Source of the DNA: Strongylocentrotus purpuratus | Taxonomy: Eukaryota > Echinodermata > Echinoidea > Camarodonta > Strongylocentrotidae | Direction: 5' to 3' | DNA: 64,000 bases | Assembly (NCBI RefSeq): GCF_000002235.5 | Contig: NW_022145604.1 | Location: 32,502,908 to 32,566,907, forward strand | Shown here: positions 1 to 13,654 of the stretch, one piece after another | Position numbering within the stretch: position 1 is the first letter of the stretch | Layout: each line of letters starts with the position of its first letter | The notes under the pieces: generated by a model | Told to the model about the DNA's origin: nothing | What the model saw: the letters and a program-made list of their open reading frames with translations, nothing else | The model's database searches: none | Position numbers and translations under genes: made by a program

Positions 1-2600
1 CATATTCTCTCTCTCTCTCTCATTAACATAAAACGACACTCCCATCACAAGGTTTTGCTTGCTGTAATTTTGTTTCTTCATAAACACCCCCCCCCCCCTT
101 CCCCCACAAAAAAAATAATTAAAGAACAAAAATGAATAAATAAACGCCAACTTATAACAATAACTCACCAGCATACAAACACACCATTCTTGAATCACAT
201 CATTGCCCTTTATCATCATGTAATTATTATCACCATGCGCTAGCGTACAATCTCATCTCATAAAATTAACAGAGATTTTAAAGTATAATCAATATGTTCA
301 TGCTTTAATGAATGAAATCTACATTTTGTAAATGATGAGCATAGCAAACACAATTACAATATTTTAAATGACACAAATAAAAGTGCTCCTATGAAAGTAT
401 CAGCCAGTTGTTAAAACTACTGCAGCTGATATGTGCCACTCTCTATTCGAGTTACCTTTATGGAGATTAAAAGAGTAATACTTGTCACAAATATTTCTGT
501 TACTCATACGGTTGTTAATCTAAGGATGATATACATTGTCATGTAAGGTCACGCAGTCGGTGAGAATGTGGTTTCTTGATGCAATAGTTTGTCTATATGA
601 AATTAATCATCAATTCTTTTCTATCAGCTTTGACAAAAAATTCTAAGGACAACATAAGTCAGAGTTAATATATTTCCTTCAGGAAAAATCTGTTTTCACT
701 CAATCACAATGTTCTGCTGTTTATTTTGTATTTGTTGTTGTGCAATTGCTACAATAGCACTTTAAGCACCAACAGGTAATTATCGATACATAGTCATGCA
801 AGAAATGCCTCTAGGAAGAATTCCAAATAGGTCATCAAACTGCTGCTCAGATGAATTGCTAATTAAGAAATTCCAATTTGATATTTTAAGATTTATTGCC
901 ATGAACAAAATTAACTATGTAACGTGAGTTTGGTAACAATAACCTCCATGACAGAATAATAGCTTTTTATTTCTTCTCTTTTCTTCTGCAAGATTCTAAA
1001 ATTCTGTTTAAAATATAGGAAATCTTGGAAGTATCATTAAAACGTTTACTTCCTTTAAAATATTTTATGTTAACATTTTTATCAAACCCAAAGCCTCAAA
1101 CTCGATGGCAAAATTTTAGTACCTTGACTAGAGCATTTTTAATAGCTTATAGGAATTAATTTGTAAATCTTATTTTACAAGTAGTGTTGGTTGTAAAAAG
1201 TGACCAGTCCATGATACCAACATCTGTATCTCATTGTGGTTCCTCTTGCTTAAAGCTGGAAAAGGGAGCTTCTGTCTGTAGGCTGGCTGATGTTTTATAA
1301 GAAGCATAACGTTGCAGGTAATTCAGGCTCTGCAGTCTAGAATAGGAATTGAAAGTTATGTAATAAATGAATCAAGTACTAAATACTAGTACAACTTTTC
1401 AATCAATCTTCATTTTTTGTATTTATGATTATTTCAAATACTTTAATTGCTAAATAAATAAAGTAGGAGAATAAAAAATAGTTACAGAAGATAAATGATT
1501 AATTGTTTGCTTTGGATAAAAAAAAATATCCTTTCATTACCATTTGTGTATGTTTTATCTAACAGAATGGGTAAGATGGGTATTAGACTTCTTACAAGGA
1601 TTATGAAAAATAATAGATCAATTTTTGTAATTGATACTGCTTACCTTTTCAATTTGAAGAGATGGACAATAAATGTTCATTTGTCATGAACTAGCAGTAC
1701 ATGCAGATGCCATAGCTCTTTATTTTGCAACCTAGGATTTAAAACAGAGATACATATATTTGTTATGAAGAGAGCACATCTATTTTTCAGAAAAGTAATT
1801 GTCACAGTATCAAATGTGTTCAAAAGAACATAAGTACATTTTTATCAGTAATTACAACAGTAATTTACATGTATTCGGTCCAAGACATTGTTACCAACCA
1901 AATTGTAAGTTTTAGACATTTGGAAGATTGACTATGGAGTCTAATCTTGATCTCGGATACCCTGCTCTTGAACCAAACACTGTTGTACACAGATTCAATG
2001 AACATTCCCCTGTCGTGAGTAGAAGGCAAAGAGGTATAAAACAAACAGAGCAGCTTTCATCATACATAAATTCTCATTACAGTTTGTTCAATCACCTCTT
2101 TCTTCATTAATCGCTGCCCTATTATTTGTACAATATTAATCAGGCTGGCTGATGAAGTAATTTATCTATGATTTAGACATGTCATAGTTGACTCCCCCCC
2201 TCACATGGATTTATCACTTTGCCATTGTACGTAGAAAATTTAATGAAAATCAAGATTTACACACTCAACAACAAATAAGTAATCTATTTATACATAGGTC
2301 TAGAAGAACCACACAAAAAAAATCTTACCTCTGTTTCATTATTGGTGTGCAAATTTTGCTAGTAAGAAGATCACTCCATGAGGCCGCTTAGCACAGTAGG
2401 AGCTGTACACCTAGATATTGAGCTTGAGTACATTCTGCATATCCGAACCCTTTCCTTGAGCTTGAGGCCAAGGAAGAATGAGAAGTCCAAGACTGTAGAC
2501 ACGGCAGAAGAGAACTTTTGAGTCTTGGACTAAAGCCAAGGTCTATTTGGTGGATATGACTTGTGGTCCACTCCATCTTTTAGTCCGACTCTGAAATTAA
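1..2600. other. AT-rich non-coding stretch
   Basis: I see no convincing gene here. The open frames are short and have no recognisable protein composition. A (CT)n run lies near the start, a C homopolymer near 88-99, and an A homopolymer near 2599-2615. Confidence 0.6.
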
Positions 2601-2689
2601 AAAAAAAAAAAAAAGTAAAGTATCTAGTATAGTCTAGAGCTTGGAGTTGGACTGTGTTAGGGACCCTAATACCAGGGACGGATCAGGGG

Positions 2690-3190
2690 GGGGGCACAGG
2701 GGGCATCCTAGATCTAGATCTATCAAGTAGTCTATCATGTAGATCTAGACCTAGACTCTAGACTAAATCTACATCTAGAGTAGATCTAGACCTGGGTCTG
2801 ACAGTAACACTCTAGGACCTCTAGATCTAGATCTAGAGTCTAATTTTCTTTCATAAAATTTTACCTTCAAAACAATAATCCTATTGATTTTTAATAATTA
2901 GGCCCTAGGCCTAGCCCTAGGCCTAATGGATCTAGACCTAGAGTCTAGATCTATCATTTATAATTAGACCCTAGGCCTAGATCTAGACCTAGCTCTAGAT
3001 CTATAGACTAGACTATTCTAGATCTAGAGTCTAGACCTAGACTAGCCTCTAGAGGTCTATATCAGGATATCAACAAAAACAATAACAAGACAATGCTAAA
3101 ATAAATAAGGGATAGATCTAGGGCCTAGCTAGGCCTAGATCTAGGCCTAGATCTTGATTCTAAGCCCAAATCTACAACTAGTAGCATAAC
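2690..3190. repeat. CTAG-rich low-complexity patch
   Basis: About 500 bases are dominated by overlapping CTAG-centred words such as TCTAGATCTAGA, CCTAGGCCTAG and GACCTAGA. There is no constant period, so this is not a simple tandem microsatellite. A G-run with a hAT-end-like word (CAGGGACGGATC) lies immediately upstream at about 2672. A second, smaller patch of the same type occurs near 40.04 kb. Confidence 0.7.
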
Positions 3191-3719
3191 TAGTAAAACC
3201 AAAATACTACTGCAAGAATAAACTAGACTAATGAGTTTGTACCTGTCTGTCCTAACCGAATAATAAACGTCGTTAGGTAATTACTATTGAACCTGCATGA
3301 ATTTATATGAATGGGACTGAAATGGTTGAACCGGTGCAATTCTTCCACTTGGAGAGTGATATAATTTGATTTTATTTAAGATTTCGTTCAGTTACACAAA
3401 AATGAAATTGCATAATAATGAGAGGAACATTTTTCTTCTTCCAAAATAACAGATTTGTTATCAACAGAATTGAAATTTTCAAAGAAAAACAGATTTTACT
3501 TACTTTTCAAGGACTCTCACTGTAGTTAAGCAAGGCCATTTTGTGATCGATTTACCCCAAATTGACTAGCCTTGATTGCAGACACCTAAAAATCTATTTT
3601 AGCTTAAAATCGATTTGATGAAACAGCTCACACGTATCGGTTTTAAGCTAAAACTGATTCGGCCTTAAAATTGATTTTTAAAATCGAAATCGATTTTAGT
3701 TGATGAAACACCCCCCAGG
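3191..3719. other. Non-coding spacer before the 1.2-kb array
   Basis: No gene is visible. Several inverted AAAATCGAT / ATCGATTTT words between about 3590 and 3705 could fold back on each other. Confidence 0.4.
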
Positions 3720-6700
3720 TCAACTTAAATTTGAAAACAAAATAGAGCAAAATTAAGCGAGATACTGCTTGAAAATTCTTTAAAAACACTATCATGTAGA
3801 TTCATTACGTGAACGAAATTCACCTTCTATAGTCATAACACGCAAATTATGAAATTTCTGACATGAGGCCTTCAATCAAAATTTTCACTCTGATGACGTC
3901 ATCAAAATGAAAAAGGGTTATTATTGAACTTGTAGAGAATTATCTTAGCTACAACATATTGAAATTTTGAAGAAAATCAATCAATATATACAGAGATACA
4001 ATCAATTTTCCATAAATATGCTGACGTCATAATATGCAAATTCGTAATTTGAGTTCCAAGGCCATTAAGATGATGTCACGATACACTTCATGGCCAAATG
4101 AGACATGAAATCATATTTCTGACATATACTCTTTTCAAATATTAAAACAGAATTTGGGTCCAGGTGCATCCCAAAGAGCTATAATGGATTGTGTATAGTT
4201 ATTTTTTTGCCCATGTATGTTATGTATTACAAGAGCTCGCGCGCACTGACATTTATCTTTAATTTACGCTCATCTTGTTAATAATGGTCATAAAGAGATA
4301 AACATGGTATCAAATTCCTTGAAAAAATATGAGAAATATCATGAAAGAAAAAAAAATAGAGATTCTATGTTTTGTAGTGGTGTTACGCGCGAAAACGCGC
4401 GCGCATGCTCGTACGCGCGATTTTTTATAAAATGCTTAATATGACCTGAAACGTATGCAAAATAAATTTGAGACGATTTTGAGCATTTAAAAATTTTGCG
4501 CGCGCACTGACGCGCGGACTTACGCGCACGCGCGCGTTTTTTGACCTGAAATTAACCGGACTGATATTAACCTTAATCATGATAAATATGAATGAAAAAT
4601 ACTTTTTGGTTATGAAGATATGATCATGAGATGATTTTCAGAAAATTTCACAAAATGGCGCCTAGATGACGTCATCAGTCAAGATCAAGGTTGAAAACCT
4701 TACCGTGTCTTGTCCATATGCCCATACATATGTGTGTCAAATATCAAAGCATTTGATTGAACCATTTCAAAGTTATCTTGCTAACAAAAAAGTGGCAAGA
4801 ATTAAGAAAAATAAATAAATAACTAGACATATAATACTTGTTTGGAACAAGTATAGGTGGGCTGGTCAACTAACATTTGAGACAAAATAGAGCAAAAATA
4901 AGCGACATACTGCTTACAAATTCTTAAAAGACAATATCATGTAGATTCATAACGTGAACTAAATTCACCTTCTATAGGCATAACACGCAAATTATGAAGT
5001 TTTTGACACGAGGCCTTTAATCAAAATTTTCACTATGATGACGTCATCAAAATGAAAAATGGTTATTACTGCGCTTGTAGAGAATTGTCTTAGCTACAAC
5101 ATATCGACATTTTGAAGAAATTTGATCAATATTTACAGAGATACAATCAATTTTACATAAATATGCTGACGTCATAATATGCAAATTCGTATTTTGAGTT
5201 CCAAGGCCATTGTGATGATGTCACGATACACTTAATGGCCAAATGAGATATGGAATCATATTTCCGACTCATACTCTATCTAAATATGAAAACAAATTGA
5301 GGATCCCGGTGCATTCCAAAGAGCTATAACGGATTTTGTATAGGCATTTTTTTGCCCATATATGCTATGTATTAAAAGACCTCGCGCGCACTGACATTTA
5401 TCTTGAATTTACGCTCATCTCGTTAATAATGGTCATAAAGAGATAAACATGGAATCAAATTCCTTGAAAAATATGAGAAATATCATGAAAGAAAAAAAAA
5501 TGGCGACTCTATGTTTTGTAATGGTGTTACGCGCGAAAACGCGCGCGCATGCTCGTACGCGCGATTTTTTATAAAATGCTTAAAATGACCTGAAACGTAT
5601 GCAAAAAAAGTTTTGACGATTTTGAGCATTTAAAAATTTTGCGCGCGCATTGACGCGCGGACGTACGCGCACGCGCGCGTTTTTTGACCTGAAATTGACC
5701 GGACTGATATTGACCTTAATCACAATAAATATGAATGAGAAATACCTTTTGGTTATGAAGATATGATCATGAGTAAATTTTCAGAAAATTTCACAAAATG
5801 GCGCCTAGATGACGTCATCAGTCAAGGTCAAGGTTGAAAACCTTACCGTGCTTTGTCCATATGCCCATACATATGTGTGCCAAATTTCAATTTATTTGAT
5901 TAAGCCATTTTCAAGTTATCTTGCTAACAAAAAAGTGGTAAGAATTAAGAAAAATAAATAATAAAGAAAGGCGATTTTAACAAAAATATAAGGTGGTCTG
6001 TATTAGATACAGCCCACCTGACTAGACATATAATACTTGTTTGGAACAAGTATAGGTGGGCTGGTCAACTAACATTTGAGACAAAATAGGGCAAAAATAA
6101 GCGACATACTGCTTACAAATTCTTAAAAGACAATATCATGTAGATTCATAACGTGAACTAAATTCACCTTCTATAGGCATAACACGCAAATTATGAAGTT
6201 TTTGACATGAGGCCTTTAATCAAAATTTTCACTATGATGACGTCATCAAAATGAAAAATGGTTATTACTGCGCTTGTAGAGAATTGTCTTAGCTACAACA
6301 TATCGAAATTTTGAAGAAAATTGATCAATATTTACAGAGATACAATCAATTTTACATAAATATGCTGACGTCATAATATGCAAATTCGTATTTTGAGTTC
6401 CAAGGCCATTGTGATGATGTCACGATACACTTAATGGCCAAATGAGACATGGAATCATATTTCCGACTCATACTCTATCTTAATATGAAAAAAAATTGAG
6501 GATCCTGGTGCATTCCAAAGAGCTATAACGGATTTTGTATAGGCATGTTTTTGCCCATATATGCTATGTATTAAAAGACCTCGCGCGCACTGACATTTAT
6601 CTTGAATTTACGCTCATCTTGTTAATAATGGTCATAAAGAGATAAACATGGAATCAAATTCCTTGAAAAAATATGAGAAATATCATGAAAGAAAAAAAAA

Positions 6701-8791
6701 AGGCGATTCCTTGTTTTTTAATGGTGTTACGCGCGAAAACGCGCGCGCATGCTCGTACGCGCGATTTTTTATAAAATGCTTAAAATGACCTGAAACGTAT
6801 GCAAAATAAATTTGAGACGATTTTGAGCATTTAAAAATTTTGCGCGCGCATTGACGCGCGGACGTACGAGCACGCGCGCGTTTTTTGACCTGAAATTGAC
6901 TGGACTGATATTGACCTTAATCATAATAAATATGAATGAGAAATACCTTTTGGTTATGAAGATATGATCATGAGTAAATTTTCAGAAAAATTCACAAAAT
7001 GGCGCCTAGATGACGTCATCAGTCAAGGTCAAGGTTGAAAACCTTACCGTGCTTTGTCCATATGCCCATACATATGTGTGCAAAATTTCAATTTATTTGA
7101 TTAAGCCATTTTCAAGTTATCTTGCTAACAAAAAAGTGGTAAGAATTAAGAAAAATAAACTAGATTTGTAATACTTGTTTGGAACAAGTATAGGTAGGCT
7201 GGTCCAACTAAAACTTAAGACAAAATGAATGGCACATTTGAGATAGCTAATTGTCTCAGCTACAACATACTCGAAGTTCAGCGTAAACGAAGCTAAAACG
7301 ACGGAGATATTGCTCGCAAAAGACGGAAATGTAGAATCCAGTTCTGAGAAAAACTCATGTCCCATAGAGAATACACGCAAAATGTGAAAAATTGACATTC
7401 CTCCTTTAATCGCAAAATTACGCCATGATGCTTTTGTCAAAATTAAAAATTGTGAACAGTGCATTTGTAGAACATTGTCTTAGCTAAAACATATACAATT
7501 TTGGAAGAAAATTGATCAATATTAAGAGAGATACTATCAATTTTCCAAAAATACGATGACAACATAATATGCAAATTGAAATTTTGAGTTCGGAGGCCAT
7601 TATGATGACGTCATGTGTTAATTGAGGGTAAAATAAGACATGAAATCATATCTCCAATTTATATTCTATCACAATTTGAAAAAAGAATTAGGGTGACCTT
7701 GCATCCTAAAGAGCTACAATGGATTTTGTGTAGGCATGTTTTTGTCCATATATTCTATGTAATACAAGAGCTCGCACGCACAGAAATTTATGTTAAAAGG
7801 TCAATCATTCCGTTATTAATAGTCATAAAGAGACAAACATGGTATTAAATTGTTTGTAAAAATATGTGAAATATTATGAAAGAAAAAAATTGCGATTCTA
7901 TATTGTGTAATTGTTTTACGCGCGAAAACGCGCGCGCATGCGCGTGTGCGCGATTTTTTATAAAATGCTTAGAATGGCCTAAAACGTATGCAAAATGATT
8001 TTGAGACGATTTTGAGCATTTTAATATTTTGCGCGCGTATTGACGCGCGGAGGTACGCGCACGCGCGCGTTTTTTGACCTGAAATTGACCGGACGGATAT
8101 TGACCTCGATCATTATAAATATGAATGAGAAATACCTTTTGGTTATGAAGATATGATCATGAGTTGATTTTCGTAAAATTTTACAAAATGGCGCCTAGAT
8201 GACGTCATCAGTGAAGGACAATGTTGAAAACGTTATTGTGCTTTGTACATATGCCTTTACATATGTGTGCCAAATTTCAAGGCATTTGATTGAGCCATTT
8301 TCAAGTTATCTTGCTAACAAAAAAGTGGTTAGAAATAAGAAAAATATTTAATAACTAGACATGTTATACTTGTTCGGAACAAGTATAAGTGGGCTGTTCC
8401 AACTAAAATATAACAAAATCGAACAAAAATGAGCGATATACTGCTAAAAAAAACAATATCGTGTAGATTTACGATGTGAACGAAATTCGCTTGAACTGAT
8501 AGGCAGGGGCGTAGACAACGGGGGGGGGGGGGGATGAGGGGGATGGCATGTACAATCATCCCCCCCCCCCCCAGGTTTTGGGGAATGATATTTGCTTACT
8601 TAATAAGTCATAATGATGATGATAATAGTAATAATAATAATGATAACAATTATAATATTAATAATAATAATAATTATGATGATGATAATAATAATCCTCA
8701 TCATTATTGTAATTGTGTTTATTGTTATTAGCCGCATTCACACGGTGAAAGCCAATTCAGACGGTAAAAAAAAGAAAATCTTACAAGTATT

Positions 8792-8833
8792 TTGTGGTTA
8801 TCTTGTGGTTTGGAAACCACAAGATAACCACAA
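8792..8833. repeat. Perfect 20-bp stem-loop
   Basis: Two exact 20-base arms (starting TTGTGGTTATC) are separated by two bases, directly upstream of the nested hAT-like end. This may be the left part of another foldback element. Confidence 0.8.
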
Positions 8834-8840
8834 GATTAAA

Positions 8841-9513
8841 CAGGCGCGGATCTACGGGGGGGGGGGGGGTTAGGGGGTTTAACCCCCCCCCCCCTTAGGC
8901 GGCCCAAAAAACAAACAAAACAAAAAAAAGGGAAAAAAAGAAAAAAAAAGAAAAAAAAGAAAGAAAAAAGAACGCACGCTGGAGAGAAACCCTTTCAAGT
9001 GCAAATATTGTGATATTGTGAAATATATTGAGAAATATTGAAGACATTCAACTCATCTGGTAACTTAACCAAACACATGATAACTCTGGATATAACTGTG
9101 TATTTAACTGTTACTTGATTTAAAAAGACGTTATCATTTACTGCTTTTTATGGTCTCCATTGTGTTAAAGCTTATCTGCCGTAGTTTACAGGAGGGATTA
9201 GACCGCTCTGCAAGGTCACTGGACAGGTGTCAGGTGGTTATCTCATCAACTCAGCTCTCAGTTAACATAAGAAAAAGAGGATCATGGGGGACCAATGGTC
9301 ACCGATTAGGCATTGTTAGTTATATAGAGGGCGCAAGTAGCTACCAGTAGTGCAGTGGGCCTTTAATAGATGCCAGGAAAACATCACTTACGGGGTTCAA
9401 ATAAACACCCCCAAAAAAAATCGGCTCGCCGCTTTGCGGCTCGTGGACGTTGCTCCGCATCGTCATTATTGGTCAACCCCCCCCCCCTTAGCAAAAAGCT
9501 AGATCCGCCCCTG
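8841..9513. mobile_element. Nested hAT-like element
   Basis: Inverted ends CAGGCGCGGATCTA (left) and TAGATCCGCCCCTG (right) lie inside the larger hAT-like element, again with long G/C runs next to them. No matching 8-bp duplication is visible (AGATTAAA versus AGTCATCC), so the boundaries or the insertion history are uncertain. Confidence 0.55.
8969..9020 (+). pseudogene. C2H2 zinc-finger linker fragment
   Basis: The frame reads RTHAGEKPF and continues, after a +1 shift by one extra T in the TTT-C run near 8993-8996, as KCKYCD. This is the classic C2H2 linker TH-x-GEKPF followed by the first Cys pair of the next finger. It is too short and shifted to be functional. It sits inside the nested hAT-like element behind an A-rich tract, so it is probably a captured or retrocopied scrap of a host zinc-finger gene. 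Confidence 0.6.
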
Positions 9514-10719
9514 AGTCATCCCCCCCCCCCAGGTGTACGAACCTGTCTACGCCACTGCTGATAGGCATAACACTCAAATTAAGAAATTGTTGACATGTGC
9601 CTTTTACTTGAAATTTTCACTATGATGACGTCTTCAAAATGAAAAACAATGGCCATTGAGCTTGTAGAAAACTGTCTAAGCTACAACATGTGAAAATCTG
9701 GAGAGAAAAAAAAAAATCGATTAATATTTACAGATATACACTCAATTTTCCATAAATTTGCTGACGTCATAATATGTCAATTCGTAATTTGAGTTTGAAT
9801 GCCATCATGATGACCTTATAATATTTTGTAATGGCCAAATGAGAAATGAAATCATATCTACGACTCATACTCTATCAAAATATGAGAACAATTGGGTGTC
9901 TAGGTGCATCCCAAATAGCTATGATGAAATTTGTGTAAGCATGTTTTTGCCAATATATGCTATGTATTACATGTGCTCGTGCGCACAGCCATTTATCTTA
10001 AACAGACGCTCATTCCGTTATGAAATATCATGAAAGAACACAAAAGCGTTTCTATGTTGTGTAGTGGCGTTACGCGCAAAAACGCGCGTGCAAATTTTCG
10101 AAATGCTTTAAATGGCCTATAGAACCAAAGACGTTTAAATATAATTACTCTGTTTTTATTAAAAAGTGATTTTGGGCATTTTAAAATTCAGACGCGCGCG
10201 GATTTTGATGAGATGTTATGTCGAACCTTGACCTAAAGTTCATGTGTTTTAAATATGGTTCAGTTTTGATGACTCGTTATGAAGATATGATTAACAGTTG
10301 ATTTCCACAAAATAGCGCCTGGATGACGTCACGATGATCCTGAGTTACTTAAAAGTAAGACAATTCTAATTAAGACTAATATCAATCATCATGCAAGATT
10401 CATGATAATGGCTTTATTCATTCTTGATATATCCTGCTAAAAAATTAATGGCAGAATATGCTAATGTTTTAAATAATTAAGAATGCATTTTCACAATTTT
10501 CTATTATCTTCTAAAGTGCTCTTCCTAGGTCTATCCATATGAAAAGTTTCAACTGTGTAGTATATTGACCATTATGGATCTATGGAAGATAGATTGAGCC
10601 AATATATGACCATTGACCCCGTACAATCAGCAGTTACACCTTTGACCCTTATTGATATAACGAAGAAAGCATTTTCACAATTTCATTTTATTCCATGAAA
10701 TGCTCTACCCGTCATGTTC

Positions 10720-10990
10720 TACCTATATTGTGCTGCGCATAGATGCAATCAGTTTATTTAGGGCCATTACAAGAAGTGGGTTATTGATATGGACAAATGC
10801 TCATGTACCCTTTAAGCTCATTTTATGTATTTTATTACCAGAGGGAAAATAGTCGGTCAGTCACTCAATAGTGTCTGATAGTAAAGTCTAGAAAGTAAAG
10901 GGGTTTGCTTTATTAATTTGAGTGCTATGAAACTACTAACATTTAAATTTCACAAATAGGACATACGTGACATATGCATAATTCCTGTAA
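10720..10990 (+). repeat. Dispersed repeat, copy 1
   Basis: This segment matches the reverse complement of about 62,625-62,890. Shared words include GTGGGTTATTGAT, CACTCAATA, AATAGTGTCTGA and TAACATTTAAATTTCACA. It occupies part of an unusually long 1.2-kb array unit, so it may be an insertion there. Confidence 0.65.
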
Positions 10991-12109
10991 TGTTCTACAA
11001 AATTTGCCAATTCAACATTCAATTGAAAATTGTGACATGATTCCATCATCTAATCGAAATATTAAAAGCACAATTTTTATAGACCATAGTCTCAGCTATA
11101 ACATACCAAAATTTGGGAGAGAATAGAGCTCAAAATTAATGAGCGAGATAGTGCTGAAAGATTGATGTCATGTAGATTCATAATGTGAACGAAATTGGCA
11201 CCTTCCATAGGCAAATTAAGAAAATCTGCCAAGTTACCTTTAATCGCAATTTTGACTATGATGACGTAATCAAAATGAAAAATAATGTGTCGTGATCTTG
11301 GAGACAATTGCTCAACTACAATATATCAACATTAGGAAGAGAATCAATCAATATTTACAGAGATACAATCAATATTCCATAAATATGCTGACGTCATAAT
11401 ATGCAAATTCGTATTTTGAGTTCAGGTCAATATGATGATGACACGATATAGTTAATGGCCAAATGAGACATGAAATCACATCTCCGACTCATACTCTATC
11501 CGAATATGAAAACAAATTGAGGGTTCTCGTGCATCAAAAGAGCCAGAAGGGTTTTGTATAGGCATGCTGTTACCCATATATGCTATGTATTACAAGAGTT
11601 CGCGCGCACAGATATTTATCTTGAACGGACGCTCATTCCCTTATTAATGGTCATAAAGGGATAAACAAGGTATCAAATTGTTCGGGAAGAAATGAGGAAT
11701 ACTGTGTCAAAAAATACCCGGGATGAATTATTTTGCGTTCGGCCGTGACAAACGAAAACGCGCGCGCATGCGCGTGTGCGCGACTTTTTATAAAACGCCA
11801 TTGATAATAATGGCGTACGCGCGCGTTTTTTGACCTGAAATTGACCGGACTGATATTGACCTTGATCATGATAAATATGAATGAGAAATTCCTTTCCGTT
11901 ACGAAGATATGATCATATTTTGATTTTCACAAAATGGCGCCTAGATGACGTTATCAGTCAAGGTCAAAGTTGAAAACCTTATTGTGCTCTTTCCTCATGC
12001 CATTGCATATGTTTGCCAAATTTCAAGGCATTTGGTTGAGCCATTTTCAAGTTATCCTGCTAACAAAAAAGTGGGTCGAAATAAGAAAAAATATTCTAAC
12101 GAAAACATG

Positions 12110-12465
12110 AGGTGGTCTGTATTATATACAGCCCACCTGATAATAAATAAATAAAGGCAATTCTAACGAAATTATAAGGTGGTCTGTACGATATACAGCC
12201 CACCTAATAATAAAGAAAGGCGATTTTAACAAAAATATAAGGTGGTCTGTATTAGATACAGCCCACCTGATAAAGACGATTTTAACAAAAATATAAGGTG
12301 GTCTGTATTAGATACAGCCCACCTGATAAATAAATAAATAAAGGCAATTTTAACAAAAATATGAGGTGGTCTGTATTAGATACAGCCCACCTGATAAATA
12401 AATAATAATAATAAAGGCGATTTTAACAAAAATATAAGGTGGTCTGTATTAGATACAGCCCACCT
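12110..12465 (+). repeat. Array of six terminal hairpins
   Basis: A 29-base imperfect palindrome (AGGTGGTCTGTAT, a loop, then ATACAGCCCACCT) is repeated six times at 56-75-base spacing. The spacers have the form GATAA(ATAA)n followed by AGGCAATTTTAACAAAAAT. The same palindrome occurs singly at the end of other units. Here the end alone has been amplified. Confidence 0.85.
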
Positions 12466-13654
12466 GATAATAAACTAGACATATAATACTTGTTTGGAAC
12501 AAGTATAGGTGGGCTGGTCAACTAAAATTTGACACAAAATAGATAAAAAAATAAGCGAGATACTGCTAAAAAACAATGTCAAGTAGATTTATGATGTAAA
12601 GGAAATTCACCTTCCATAGGCATAACACGCAACTTAAGAAATTTCTGATATGTTCCCTTTAATCGTAATTTTTACTATGATGACGTCATCAAAATGAAAA
12701 ATGATGGCAACTTAGCTTGTAGAGAATTGTCTTAGCTACAACATATCGAAATTTTGAAGAAAATCGATCAATATTTACAGAGATACAATCAATTTTACAT
12801 AAATATGCTGACTTCATAATATGCAAATTCGTATTTTGAGTTCCAAGGCCATTATGATGATGTCACGATACACTTAATGGCCAAATGAGACATGGAATCA
12901 TATCTCCGACTCATACTCTATATAATTATGAAAACAATTTGAAGGTCACTGTGCATTCCAAAGAGCTATAATGGATTTTGTATAGGCATGTTTTTGCCCA
13001 TATATATTATGTATTAAAAGAGCTCGCGCGCGCCGACATTTATCTTGAACGGACGCTCATTCCCTTATTAATGGTCATGAAGAGATAAACATGGTATCAA
13101 ATTGTTCGGAAAAACATGAGGAATACTGTGTCAAAAAATACCCAGGAGGAATTATTTTGTGTTCGGCCGTGACAAACGAAAACGCGCGCGCATGAGCGTG
13201 TGCGCGTTTCTTTATTTTCTTTATGAAATGCTATTGCTAATAATGGCGTACGCGCGCGTTTTTTGACCTGAAATTGACTGGACTGATATTGACCTTGATC
13301 CTGGTAAATATGAATGAGAAATGTCTTTACGTTATGAAGATATGATCATGAGTTGATTTTCATAAAATGGCGCCTAGATTACGTCATCAGTCAAGGTCAA
13401 GGTTGAAAACCTTATAATGCTCTTTCCATATGGCTATACATCTGTGTGCCAAATTTCAAGGCATTTGATTGAGCCATTTTCAAGTTATCGTGCTAACAAG
13501 AAAAAGATCTAACGAAAACATAAGGTGATCTGTATTATATACAGCCCACCTGATAAAGAGAAATCGTGACGTAATCCATAGGTGATACGTATTACTAACT
13601 ACGCAAACTTCTACAGAATTTGCAATTCCAACTTTCAATTGAAAATTGTGACAT

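Larger units (their letters stand above)
8504..9557. mobile_element. Non-autonomous hAT-like transposon, 1.05 kb
   Basis: The ends are near-perfect inverted repeats (CAGGGGCGTAGAC at the left, GTCTACGCCACTG at the right). They are flanked by an exact 8-bp target duplication, CTGATAGG, at 8496-8503 and 9558-9565. Eight-base duplications with CAG..G-type termini are the hallmark of hAT elements. No transposase is encoded. The element interrupts one 1.2-kb array unit, whose sequence continues on the far side. Long G/C runs lie just inside both ends, and a second hAT-like pair of ends is nested within. Confidence 0.85.

Noticed and set aside
7117-7464. 115-codon minus-strand frame in an array unit
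   Set aside because: Not preserved in the other units; composition reflects AT-rich repeat sequence.
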